Below, piece after piece: positions 7,467 through 15,126 of a stretch of 52,324 nt of DNA; the stretch's first letter is position 1, and each line of letters starts with the position of its first letter. The notes beneath the pieces were generated by a model. That model saw nothing but the letters and a program-made list of their open reading frames with translations, was not told the origin of the DNA and did not search any database. This DNA is from Lachnospiraceae bacterium (GTDB lineage Bacteria > Bacillota > Clostridia > Lachnospirales > Lachnospiraceae), in NCBI GenBank assembly GCA_017938145.1, contig JAGBCB010000035.1, positions 1 to 52,324 of the forward strand. The letters run 5' to 3'. The translations under genes were made by a program, and so were the position numbers.

Positions 7467-8009
7467 ATGCAAAAGAATGATAACGCACACTCCCTGCGTT
7501 TGGCGGAGAGTTTAAAGAACAATCATTGCCCTGCATTGGCGGAACAATTGGAAAATCAATATCCTCTTTCTAAAAGTGCAACAATCGAAAAGAAATTTGA
7601 ATGGGCAAGGCAGGCTAGCGCGCTTCTTGAAGCGAACTTGGCAGAAGAGGAGATTATAAAAGTAAGAAAAGAATGTCGGTGTAATGATGGAAAATCTATA
7701 GCGAAGAAACTGTTGAAGTATCTGAACAGGGCAGAAAGCATAGAAAGCTTTGTAAAAGAATTTAATCAGAATGAGAGCTTTGCATCATTGGAATACATAT
7801 CAAATCACAAGCTTATATTCTGCTATCCGGAGTGCTACTGTCCTTGTGTGAAACGAGTGCCGGGAACTGTGTCACGAACCTGGTGCTATTGCACATTGGG
7901 AAATGCGGAAGGTATTTTTAGGGAAGTGTTTCAAAAGGATGTAAGAGTGACGCTGGAAGAAAGCATTAAAACCGGTGCAAAACGATGTGCAATGGTTGTG
8001 GAGTGGTAA
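7467..8009 (+). CDS. DUF6144-like cysteine-rich protein
   Basis: Protein of 180 residues, probably cytoplasmic. The C-terminal half has FCYPECYCPCVKRV, then TWCYCTLG and a VFQKDVRVTLEESIKTGAKRC tail. This pattern resembles DUF6144, a clostridial family related in shape to 4-vinyl-reductase/V4R-type small-molecule domains; the family name is from memory. The six or more cysteines suggest metal or redox chemistry. ATG 7467 is chosen because CAGGAGGGTTGGG precedes it; an upstream ATG at 7446 contains the ribosome site within its first codons. A GNAT gene follows closely. Confidence 0.65.
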   Translation: MQKNDNAHSLRLAESLKNNHCPALAEQLENQYPLSKSATIEKKFEWARQASALLEANLAEEEIIKVRKECRCNDGKSIAKKLLKYLNRAESIESFVKEFNQNESFASLEYISNHKLIFCYPECYCPCVKRVPGTVSRTWCYCTLGNAEGIFREVFQKDVRVTLEESIKTGAKRCAMVVEW

Positions 8010-8050
8010 TATGCTGCACACGGAAAACTGAAATAGAAAAGGACAAAACC

Positions 8051-8800
8051 ATGTTACATAGTTACAGAGAAAAACTTTATGAATTGTTATCAAAGGAATT
8101 TAACTGTACTCCTGCTGATTTCACCAAACAGGAAAACATACTGACAGTATCTGCATTACAAGACGGCCGCCGTATGTATAGTAAAGAAAAATATTTCTTT
8201 CACATGGTCACTTTGGGTGGCAATGCAGTGCTGACGGCAGAGGAATGCCTGCATCCCTTTTTAAAAGATTTCATGAAAGACCGCGCCGGTCATTGGCTGT
8301 TTGAACTGCCGAATCTTTTACCGCTTCAGCAGGAATTGAACCGCTTTGGATATACTCTGACTCAGACCTACCACATGTTTCTTCCGGCGGAGCAGACGGA
8401 ACCCAAAAAGAACTATGCTGTGAAATGGTTTTTCGGCAAGGAAGAGATTTCACAATTTTACGGGGATGAACGTTTCCACAATGCTATCTGTTCCGAATAT
8501 CTGCCGCACCGGCCGGATAAAATGGTGGTGTGTGCCTATGATGGTGAGAATATTATGGGCATGGCAGGCTGCTCCGAGGATGCACCGGGCTGGTTGCAGA
8601 TTGGCATTGATGTACTGCCGGAATACCGTTCCAAGGGTGTGGCTACTTATCTGGTAACTTTGTTAAAAAATAAAATTCTGGAAGAGGGTAATATTCCGTT
8701 TTACGGCACCAGCCTGTCGAATTATCATTCCTGGAATATTGCGCTGAATTGTGGGTTTCGTCCGGCATGGGTGGAAATCGGAACAGAGAAGAGAAAATAA
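8051..8800 (+). CDS. GNAT family N-acetyltransferase
   Basis: Protein of 249 residues of a type common in Lachnospiraceae. It starts MLHSYREKLYELLSKEFNCTP, with an N-terminal domain of about 120 residues and a C-terminal GNAT fold. The acetyl-CoA loop is DVLPEYRSKGVATYLVT and the final strand region is NIALNCGFRPAWVE. ATG 8051 follows AAAAGGACAAAACC. The open frame extends upstream to 7985 inside the DUF6144-like gene, but those residues do not match the family. The substrate is unknown. A leader-regulated argS transcript begins directly after it from its own promoter. Confidence 0.85.
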   Translation: MLHSYREKLYELLSKEFNCTPADFTKQENILTVSALQDGRRMYSKEKYFFHMVTLGGNAVLTAEECLHPFLKDFMKDRAGHWLFELPNLLPLQQELNRFGYTLTQTYHMFLPAEQTEPKKNYAVKWFFGKEEISQFYGDERFHNAICSEYLPHRPDKMVVCAYDGENIMGMAGCSEDAPGWLQIGIDVLPEYRSKGVATYLVTLLKNKILEEGNIPFYGTSLSNYHSWNIALNCGFRPAWVEIGTEKRK

Positions 8801-8803
8801 CAC

Positions 8804-8832
8804 TTGCAATTTTATTCTATCTATGTTACAGT
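8804..8832 (+). promoter_or_regulatory. Promoter of the argS leader transcript
   Basis: TTGCAA (8804-8809), a 17-nt spacer and TACAGT (8827-8832) with an extended TGT before the -10. Transcription would start near 8839, about 30 nt before the leader peptide. Confidence 0.65.
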
Positions 8833-8869
8833 ACATTCAACATTCCGCAAGGAAAAGGAGTAACTAAAA

Positions 8870-8932
8870 ATGAACAACCTTTATGTAAACAGCTTAAGAT
8901 TAAGACGCAGATGCAGACGTAAGTTCCTGTAG
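8870..8932 (+). CDS. Arginine-rich leader peptide of argS
   Basis: A 20-codon ORF preceded by AAAAGGAG (8853-8860). It begins MNNLYVNSLR and continues LRRRCRRKFL, with six Arg codons (R10, R12, R13, R14, R16, R17) in the last eleven positions. Its stop codon is part of the first attenuator stem. It lies directly upstream of arginyl-tRNA synthetase. Ribosome stalling on the Arg codons would report charged tRNA-Arg shortage. There is no peptide function to infer beyond this. Confidence 0.75.
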   Translation: MNNLYVNSLRLRRRCRRKFL

Positions 8933-9063
8933 CTCATGCAAAATTACCGCATGACTACAAGGTGTACGTCTTGTTTTCGTGCGGTGCTGTTGTTTATATA
9001 AAATAATGCAGAACCGCAATCAATTTGGCTTTCAGTCATTTTGAGGGCGGTTCTTTCTTTTTC
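8928..9063 (+). promoter_or_regulatory. argS transcription attenuator (mutually exclusive hairpins)
   Basis: Segment 0 is TGTAG-C-TCATGC (8928-8939). It overlaps the leader stop codon and pairs with GCATGACTACA (8949-8959) with one bulged C. Segment 1, ACCGCATGA (8946-8954), alternatively pairs with segment 2, TCGTGCGGT (8977-8985), with one G-U. Segment 2 (TGCGGT and GCTG) can instead pair with segment 3 (CAGA-ACCGCA, up to 9018). Segment 3, AGAACCGC (9010-9017), pairs with segment 4, GCGGTTCT (9047-9054), followed by TTCTTTTTC, the terminator. A ribosome at the stop codon blocks 0:1, so 1:2 and 3:4 form and transcription stops. A ribosome stalled on Arg codons leaves 0:1 and 2:3 to form and argS is read. 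Confidence 0.7.
9010..9063 (+). terminator. Attenuator terminator upstream of argS
   Basis: AGAACCGC (9010-9017) pairs with GCGGTTCT (9047-9054), with an inner TCAA/TTGA stem, followed by TTCTTTTTC. It sits between the leader peptide and argS, 21 nt before the argS start. Confidence 0.6.
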
Positions 9064-9083
9064 AAAAAATAAGGAGGAAAATT

Positions 9084-10820
9084 ATGAAAAATCAAATCTG
9101 TAACTATTTAACCACATTACTTCCGGAAACCACACCGGAACAGTTTCTTTCCCTATTGGAAACTCCGCCGGAGGCTTCCATGGGAGATTTTGCCCTGCCT
9201 TGCTTTTCTTTTGCAAAGGTGCTTCGGAAGAATCCAAAGCTGATTGCGGAGGAACTGGCAGCAGGACTTACAGAGCAGGCAGACAAACTGGGAATCGAAA
9301 AGGTGGAAGCAGTAAACGGGTACTGTAACATTTTTCTTGACCGTGCTGCTTATGTGAAGCAGTGTCTGGCGACTGCAAACGGAGAGAATCACGGGGTACA
9401 GCAGCCGGGTTCCGGTAAAACCGTTTGTATGGATTATTCTTCTCCGAATATTGCGAAGAACTTCCATGTAGGACATCTGCGGACCACGGTTATCGGTAAT
9501 TCCTTATATAAGATTTACGAGAAACTGGGATATAACGTGGTGCGTATCAATCATCTGGGGGACTGGGGCACCCAGTTTGGCAAGCTGATTGTGGCATATA
9601 AGAAGTGGAGCAGCAAGGAGGAAATTGAAGAAAAGGGAATCGAAGAACTGATGCGGATTTATGTAAAGTTCAATCAGGAAAAGGAAGGGGATGCTTCTAT
9701 GATGGAAGAAGCCCGGAACTGGTTTGTAAAGATGGAACAAAACGACGAAGAGGCTCTTGCTATTTGGAACTGGTTTAAGGATATTAGTCTTGTGGAATTT
9801 GAACGGGTGTACAAGCTACTGGGTATTTCCTTTGATTCTTACATCGGGGAGAGCTTTTACCGGGAAAAGGTGCCGGCGCTGGTGGAGGAATTGAAGGAAA
9901 AGAATCTTTTGACCGAAAGCCAGGGTGCCAACGTGATTGACCTTTCCGCATATGATATGCCACCTTGTCTGATTACCAAGAGCGACGGCGGTTCTATTTA
10001 CCATTCCCGGGATATTGCGGCGGTGCTGTACCGGAAACAGACCTATGGGTTTGAAAAATGTCTGTATGTGACGGGCCTGGAGCAGTCGCTGCACTTTAAA
10101 CAGGTATTCACAGCGGTAAAACTCATGGGAAATGATTGGGCGGAGGATGCCCTGGTGCATGTGCCGTACGGTCTGGTCAGCATGGCAGGAGCAAAGCTTT
10201 CCTCCCGGACCGGAAATATTGTGTATGCAGAGGATATTTTAAAAGAGGCCATGGAGCGGGCAATGACAGCCATTCAGGCGAAGAATCCTGATCTGCAGAA
10301 CAAGGAAGAAACCGCAAAGCAGGTAGGCGTCGGTGCCGTAATTTTCCATGACCTGTTCAACCAGCGGATTAAGAACGTGGAATTTAACTGGGAGGATGTG
10401 CTGAGCTTTGAAGGAGCCACCGGACCGTATGTGCAGTACACCTACGCCCGGGCAAAGAGCATTTTGCGGAAGGCGGGATTTAAGAAAAACACAGGAAACA
10501 AGGCAGATGCTTCTGATACGACGGGAACCTATGACATAAACTATAAGCATCTCACCGATGAAACAAGCTACGCTCTGGTGAAAACACTGTCCGGTTATGA
10601 AGCAGCAGTACAAGGTGCAGCAGAATGCTATGAACCGTCGGTGGTGGCACGGTACATTATTTCCGTGGCAAGTGCTTTTAATAAGTTCTATCATGAGTGC
10701 CCGATTTTAAATGCTTCCGAGGAAGAAAAGCAGGCACGTCTGGCTTTGGTGGATGCGGTGCAGAAGGTACTTAAGGATGCCTGCGGATTGCTTGGTATGG
10801 AGTGCCCGGAGAAAATGTAA
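9084..10820 (+). CDS. argS: Arginyl-tRNA synthetase
   Basis: Class I aminoacyl-tRNA synthetase that charges tRNA-Arg in the cytoplasm. Visible parts are the N-terminal tRNA D-loop-binding domain (about 1-110), the HIGH-type motif in NIAKNFHVGHLRTT (HVGH at 128-131), the KMSKS-equivalent GAKLSSRTGN, and the C-terminal all-helical anticodon-binding domain ending CGLLGMECPEKM. The length of 578 residues is normal. AAGGAGG lies 7 nt before ATG 9084. It is the only gene after the Arg-rich leader peptide and attenuator, so its expression probably rises when charged tRNA-Arg is scarce. Confidence 0.96.
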   Translation: MKNQICNYLTTLLPETTPEQFLSLLETPPEASMGDFALPCFSFAKVLRKNPKLIAEELAAGLTEQADKLGIEKVEAVNGYCNIFLDRAAYVKQCLATANGENHGVQQPGSGKTVCMDYSSPNIAKNFHVGHLRTTVIGNSLYKIYEKLGYNVVRINHLGDWGTQFGKLIVAYKKWSSKEEIEEKGIEELMRIYVKFNQEKEGDASMMEEARNWFVKMEQNDEEALAIWNWFKDISLVEFERVYKLLGISFDSYIGESFYREKVPALVEELKEKNLLTESQGANVIDLSAYDMPPCLITKSDGGSIYHSRDIAAVLYRKQTYGFEKCLYVTGLEQSLHFKQVFTAVKLMGNDWAEDALVHVPYGLVSMAGAKLSSRTGNIVYAEDILKEAMERAMTAIQAKNPDLQNKEETAKQVGVGAVIFHDLFNQRIKNVEFNWEDVLSFEGATGPYVQYTYARAKSILRKAGFKKNTGNKADASDTTGTYDINYKHLTDETSYALVKTLSGYEAAVQGAAECYEPSVVARYIISVASAFNKFYHECPILNASEEEKQARLALVDAVQKVLKDACGLLGMECPEKM

Positions 10821-10862
10821 CGGTGAAAAGTACAGTGCGGTAGGAATTTACCAGGGAGTTTG

Positions 10863-10891
10863 TTGCTAAATAAACATCTATGTGGTAAAAT
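10863..10891 (+). promoter_or_regulatory. Promoter of the small membrane protein pair
   Basis: TTGCTA (10863-10868), a 17-nt spacer and extended -10 TGG-TAAAAT (TAAAAT at 10886-10891). Confidence 0.6.
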
Positions 10892-10924
10892 GTTCATAAA
10901 GAATAACGAAACGGAGGGCTTCCC

Positions 10925-11572
10925 ATGGCAGATAAAAACTTCATTTTCTCCATGAAACCATATGAGACAGAAGACCTGGTTCCGCAGATGGCCCGGATGT
11001 TGCAAAAGCGGGTGGAGCTTGCCTCCAGAAAAAGACTTCCGGGTCTTTGGAAACTGACGGATAAATTAAATGCTGTACCCCGTGCTCCGGAAGCAGAGCT
11101 AAAGCGTCGCAAAGAGCGCCAAAGACGCTGGGGCGGATTACTTCTTGTGATGGGAATCTTCCTGTTTGTGCCGGGAGTCATGAAACCGCAGGAACTGCCG
11201 GTGCCGTTGGTGGCAGGTTTCTTTGTCATTGTGATGGGAATGCTGTATCTTCGTAAAGGGGACAGAAAGAAAAAATCTCTTGAAAAAAAGGCGAAGCAAT
11301 TATTGGAGAAAATGAATGCCTCCATGGAAGGTCAGAAGCTTCGCCTGGTGTTTGGAGACACAGAATTTGTTATAAGCGGTGCCGGAGAAGATAAAAAGGT
11401 TTCCTATGCAGACATGGAATGCGCTTTGGAAACGAAAGATTTATTTGGACTAATTTATGATAATCAAATCATTATAGTACAAAAACAGAAACTGCTGCTC
11501 GGTAATGCGGAAGATTTGATAAAGGCGCTGAAGGAGAAAACAACATATGAAAAAATTCAACTGGGAATATGA
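10925..11572 (+). CDS. Membrane protein of unknown function (YcxB-like C-terminus)
   Basis: Protein of 215 residues. The first 70 residues are basic and cytoplasmic. Two membrane segments follow (GGLLLVMGIFLFVPGVM and PVPLVAGFFVIVMGMLYL), then a cytoplasmic domain of about 95 residues containing SYADMECALETKDLFGLIYDNQIIIVQK. That last part resembles the PH-like YcxB domain, in which a strand pair ends with a remark-like DNQ loop; this is a weak call. CGGAGGG precedes the ATG. The next gene overlaps its end by 26 nt. Confidence 0.65.
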   Translation: MADKNFIFSMKPYETEDLVPQMARMLQKRVELASRKRLPGLWKLTDKLNAVPRAPEAELKRRKERQRRWGGLLLVMGIFLFVPGVMKPQELPVPLVAGFFVIVMGMLYLRKGDRKKKSLEKKAKQLLEKMNASMEGQKLRLVFGDTEFVISGAGEDKKVSYADMECALETKDLFGLIYDNQIIIVQKQKLLLGNAEDLIKALKEKTTYEKIQLGI

Positions 11573-11810
11573 TATTCCGAAACTGAGAAATGTTTTAACG
11601 GTGATTGTGATTATTTTAGGTGTGGCTATGATTGCATTTCACTGGACAGCGGCAGAATTCGCATTTAGAATATTGTTTGGGGTAATCATTGGATTGAGTG
11701 CGGTTCAGGCTTGGATGGAGAAACATCGGGTGAGTGCAGTTTTGAGTTTATGTTTGACTGTAATCTGGTTTGTTCTTGCAGGTTTTTCTTACTTCAAATA
11801 TAATGTGTAA
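11547..11810 (+). CDS. Small three-helix membrane protein
   Basis: Protein of 87 residues with three hydrophobic stretches (about 17-34, 38-53 and 63-83) and a short charged N-terminus. It overlaps the preceding gene by 26 nt, which suggests translational coupling and a shared function. AAGGAGAAA within the end of the upstream gene serves as ribosome site. A strong terminator follows. I do not recognise the family. Confidence 0.65.
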   Translation: MKKFNWEYDIPKLRNVLTVIVIILGVAMIAFHWTAAEFAFRILFGVIIGLSAVQAWMEKHRVSAVLSLCLTVIWFVLAGFSYFKYNV

Positions 11811-11827
11811 AAGCAGATGAAATATGG

Positions 11828-11858
11828 AACCTCCGGTTTGGGTCCGGAGGTTTTCTTT
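11828..11858 (+). terminator. Terminator
   Basis: AACCTCCGG (11828-11836) and CCGGAGGTT (11844-11852) form a perfect 9-bp stem followed by TTCTTTT. Confidence 0.85.
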
Positions 11859-11949
11859 TGTTAATAAATCTTGAGAATTAGTTGAAGTTTGGTTGAGGTT
11901 CCCTTTTTACAATAGAATCAACATTGTATTGAAAAAGGGGAATCATACT

Positions 11950-12816
11950 ATGAAAGATTATGTTATTGTTACCGACACAGCCTGTGATATTTCTCAGGAA
12001 ATTTTGCAACAGTGGGGCGTGCAGGAAATTGACCTTACATTTCGGTTTGAAAAGGACAACGTGGAACGGAAAGGTCGTGAAATGCCAATTAAAGAATTTT
12101 ACGATTGTATGAGGGAAGGCGGCGTGGCAAAAACGGCTGCCATTAACCCGGATGTGTTTATCGAATCATTTGAAAATATTCTGGCAGAAGGAAAAGATAT
12201 TCTTTACATAGGCTTCTCCTCCGGATTAAGCAGCACCTTTAATTCATCGCAGATTGCGGCAAATGAGTTACAGGAAAAGTATTCTGACAGAAAAATTGTG
12301 GTTATCGATTCTTTATGTGCTTCTGCGGGACAGGGGTTATGTGTATATCTTGCAGTACAAAAGCGTGATTCCGGTGCAAGCTTCGAGGAACTGGCAGAAT
12401 ATCTGGAAGATATTAAACTCAACATATGTCATTGGTTTACAGTAGATGATTTGGTATACCTGAAGAGAGGCGGACGTGTCAGTGCCACTACGGCATTTGT
12501 CGGTACAGTGCTATCCATAAAGCCGGTAATGCATGTGGACAATGAAGGTAAGCTGATACCGATTTCTAAATGCAGGGGACGTAAGGCGTCACTGTCTGCA
12601 CTTGCAGATAGATATGGGGAGCTTCGTGATAAAAGCAAATCCGGCACGGTATTTATTTCCCATTCCGATGCTTTGGAGGATGCGGAATATTTGCGGGATT
12701 TACTAAAGAGCCGGTATGGCACGGAGGTTGAAATCATCACAGATATCGGCCCGATTATCGGAGCACATTCCGGCCCGGGCACCATGGCGTTGTTTTTTGT
12801 GGGAACAGAAAGATAA
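11950..12816 (+). CDS. DegV family fatty-acid-binding protein (second copy)
   Basis: Protein of 288 residues with the DegV fold: YVIVTDTACDIS start, KTAAINPDVF segment, GFSSGLSSTFNSS lipid-head loop and RGGRVSATTAFVGTVLSIKPVMHVD. It is only moderately similar to the copy at 1439. Lachnospiraceae often carry several DegV paralogs with different fatty-acid preference. The ATG at 11950 follows AAAAAGGGG. It stands alone between two terminators, so it is probably a single-gene unit. Confidence 0.9.
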   Translation: MKDYVIVTDTACDISQEILQQWGVQEIDLTFRFEKDNVERKGREMPIKEFYDCMREGGVAKTAAINPDVFIESFENILAEGKDILYIGFSSGLSSTFNSSQIAANELQEKYSDRKIVVIDSLCASAGQGLCVYLAVQKRDSGASFEELAEYLEDIKLNICHWFTVDDLVYLKRGGRVSATTAFVGTVLSIKPVMHVDNEGKLIPISKCRGRKASLSALADRYGELRDKSKSGTVFISHSDALEDAEYLRDLLKSRYGTEVEIITDIGPIIGAHSGPGTMALFFVGTER

Positions 12817-12833
12817 AATGGAAAATTAAGAAG

Positions 12834-12884
12834 GATCAACCGAAGGGAGCTGGTCAAAGCGCCTTATTGGTTGGTCTTTTTTTT
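12834..12884 (+). terminator. Terminator after the second degV
   Basis: GATCAACC (12834-12841) pairs with GGTTGGTC (12869-12876) with one G-U pair, followed by eight T. Confidence 0.75.
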
Positions 12885-12914
12885 GCGATTTTTGAAAAAA
12901 TTTCAGAATACCTA

Positions 12915-12998
12915 TTGACATTTGTGATTAAACTGTGTATATGTAATATATACAGTTGATGAACAGTTCATATACAGTTGGGAGAAAACAAACATAGT
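12915..12998 (+). promoter_or_regulatory. Promoter and repeat-rich operator of the ABC/GntR operon
   Basis: TTGACA (12915-12920), a 17-nt spacer and TATATG (12938-12943). The -10 lies in an imperfect palindrome, ACTGTGTATAT-GTA-ATATATACAGT in shape (about 12932-12956). The motif ACAGTT then recurs three times at 11-bp spacing, roughly one helical turn. These are likely binding sites for the GntR regulator encoded at 14712. Confidence 0.6.
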
Positions 12999-13032
12999 AA
13001 CAAGTAGTAATAGGTTTCAGACGGAGGTTTGT

Positions 13033-13926
13033 ATGGGAGTAAAAGTAGAACAGTTTACAAAAAAGCGTAATAATTTTACACTGGGAGAAATCGACTTTGA
13101 GTTACCGGAAGGCTACATACTCGGTGTGGTTGGCCGCAACGGTTCCGGTAAGTCCACCCTGTTTCAGTCCATGTTGTTTGGTGACTGCAAGGATGGCGGG
13201 GCGATTACCATAAGCGGCAGAAAGGGTGGCACAGATGGTGAGGAACGGATAGATTACCGCAGACAATGTGCTTTTGTATTGGAAGCGTTTCCGTTTACCG
13301 ATACCGTAACCGCAAAGGATATTGGTGATATTTACGGTCCGTTTTATAAGGACTTTGATAAAGAAAAATACCGGGAATTACTGGAAAAACTGGAAATACC
13401 ATTAAAAAAGAGAATGAAGAAATTATCCACCGGTATGAAGCTGAAAGTGCAGATGGCCTTTGCCTTCAGCTATGACTCCAAGGTGCTGTTCTTAGATGAG
13501 CCCACCGCATCCTTAGACAGTTTTGCAAGAAAGGATTTATATCATCTTATTGGTGAATACATGGAGTCCGGTAACCGTAACATCATCTGGACCACCCACT
13601 TAACCGAGGAGTTAGACCGCATGGCAGATTATCTGCTCATATTGGAAAAGGGCAAGCAGGTGGTGTTTGAAGAAAAGGAAGCACTGATGAGTCAGTACCG
13701 GATGGTAAAGGGTAGCAAACATCAGTTGGACTGCATGAAGAGCCGCCTGATTGGCAGACTTGACCGTGAGACCTACAGTGAGGGACTGGTAAAAACAGAG
13801 GATGGACCGTTCCCGTTTGCAGACACGGTGGAAGCACCAACCATTGAAGATTTGCTCTGTTACTTATACGGACAGAAAAAGAGTATTGCAGAATATGCGA
13901 ATATTCAGAGCGGTATGGGCGCATAA
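13033..13926 (+). CDS. ABC transporter ATP-binding protein
   Basis: Nucleotide-binding subunit of 297 residues. Walker A is GRNGSGKST near residues 37-45, Walker B is VLFLDEPTAS, and the signature loop is the variant LSTGMKLKVQMAF. The domain order and the KGKQVVFEEKEAL C-terminal tail match the family found with YtrA-type GntR regulators (ytr-like exporters, often induced by cell-wall antibiotics). CGGAGG precedes the start. It probably pairs with the membrane protein that begins 17 nt downstream. The transported substrate is unknown. Confidence 0.88.
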   Translation: MGVKVEQFTKKRNNFTLGEIDFELPEGYILGVVGRNGSGKSTLFQSMLFGDCKDGGAITISGRKGGTDGEERIDYRRQCAFVLEAFPFTDTVTAKDIGDIYGPFYKDFDKEKYRELLEKLEIPLKKRMKKLSTGMKLKVQMAFAFSYDSKVLFLDEPTASLDSFARKDLYHLIGEYMESGNRNIIWTTHLTEELDRMADYLLILEKGKQVVFEEKEALMSQYRMVKGSKHQLDCMKSRLIGRLDRETYSEGLVKTEDGPFPFADTVEAPTIEDLLCYLYGQKKSIAEYANIQSGMGA

Positions 13927-13943
13927 GAGGGAGGATAAATTGT

Positions 13944-14687
13944 ATGGATTGGACTGAAAAAATGGAACAAAAAAAGAAAATCAGAAAAATGGCATATCGC
14001 ATGCTGTGGGCAGATTTTAAGGATTTGGTACTGGGTTGGAAGGTAATTTTGATACTGCTCATGTATTTAGGATTTTTTATTTTGCCGTATATAAATGAAC
14101 CGGATGACTATAATGCGGCCGGTATGTATTATTTTGTAATTTGGGTGTTTATGTCATTGAGTGCTCTGGCAGAAGGTTCGTTTAATTATTTACCGCTTTC
14201 TACAAAGGACATTGTGTATTACCTGAAGGTACGTACGAATCATCAAGTGGCATGGATGGTACTGGTTTCCGGAGTGTCTGCGATTATCCTGGATGCTTTC
14301 GGTGTTGAGATATTTTGGGAACGTGGTGTGATTATTCTGCTGTTCCTTTTAGTTACGGTGGAGTGGTATTCTTTCACGGCACTGTACGGCTACAGTAAAC
14401 CGGAGGGAACAAATTTTTTGGATGACTGTATTCCAAAGGGAAGAAAAGTGCGGATTGTTATTTACAATGTTTATAGTTTAGCTTTACTGTTTGCCGGCAT
14501 GATGATAGGAATGTTTATGGACTGCAATGAACAGGCAAAAACAAAGGCTTTGGTGATTCTGTGCCTGTATCTGGTAATGTATATTTTTCGTGCGGATGCG
14601 GCACATTGGGTGCGCTTTAATGAATTTAGTAAAACACCACGCAGAAGTATGTGGGCCAATGCGGAACAGTTGAAGCAGCAGGTATAA
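13944..14687 (+). CDS. ABC transporter permease-like membrane protein
   Basis: Protein of 247 residues with about six hydrophobic segments, beginning near residues 33-50 (VILILLMYLGFFILPYI) and ending near 205-215. No named motif is visible. It lies directly after an ABC ATPase and before a GntR regulator, in the place where the membrane half of such exporters is encoded. GAGGGAGGA precedes the start. Confidence 0.72.
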   Translation: MDWTEKMEQKKKIRKMAYRMLWADFKDLVLGWKVILILLMYLGFFILPYINEPDDYNAAGMYYFVIWVFMSLSALAEGSFNYLPLSTKDIVYYLKVRTNHQVAWMVLVSGVSAIILDAFGVEIFWERGVIILLFLLVTVEWYSFTALYGYSKPEGTNFLDDCIPKGRKVRIVIYNVYSLALLFAGMMIGMFMDCNEQAKTKALVILCLYLVMYIFRADAAHWVRFNEFSKTPRRSMWANAEQLKQQV

Positions 14688-14711
14688 TGCAGTTAGAAGT
14701 GAGGAAAATTT

Positions 14712-15089
14712 ATGAAGATATTTATATCGGAGCATAGCAATGCGGCGATTTATGAGCAGATCGAGCAGCAAATCAAGGATGCAATTCTTAGGCAGGAATT
14801 AAAGGCTGAGGAGCCCCTGCCGTCTATCCGTGGGCTTGCCAAGGATTTGCAGATTAGTGTGATTACGACGAAGCGCGCTTACGAAGAACTGGAAGAGCAG
14901 GGATTGATTTATTCGGTACCCGGCAGAGGCTTCTTTGTAAGCTCCAGAAAGCTGGAAATGCTAAAAGAAAAGAAAATCCAGGACATCGAAAAGCATATGA
15001 CAGAGCTGATTAAAGAGTGTAAGTCGGCGGAGCTTTCCAAGCAGAATATGATGGATATGCTGGACTTACTTTATGACGAAGAACAGTAA
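14712..15089 (+). CDS. GntR family regulator, YtrA type
   Basis: Short GntR regulator of 125 residues. The N-terminal winged helix (IYEQIEQQIKDAIL, PLPSIRGLAKDLQISVITTKRAYEELEEQGLIYSVPGRGFFV) is complete, and only a short helical tail follows, as in the YtrA subfamily, which lacks a ligand-binding domain. It sits between two ABC cassettes and probably represses the whole operon from the sites near 12932-12998. AAGTGAGGA precedes ATG 14712. Confidence 0.9.
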   Translation: MKIFISEHSNAAIYEQIEQQIKDAILRQELKAEEPLPSIRGLAKDLQISVITTKRAYEELEEQGLIYSVPGRGFFVSSRKLEMLKEKKIQDIEKHMTELIKECKSAELSKQNMMDMLDLLYDEEQ

Positions 15090-15126
15090 AAGTTTTGTGC
15101 CGGGTATCCGGCAGAAATGAGGGAAT

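Noticed and set aside
8839-9083. T-box riboswitch upstream of argS
   Set aside because: No AGGGTGGNACCGCG-type T-box or specifier loop could be found; the leader is only about 245 nt and is explained by a leader ORF with overlapping hairpins. The same holds for the aspS leader.
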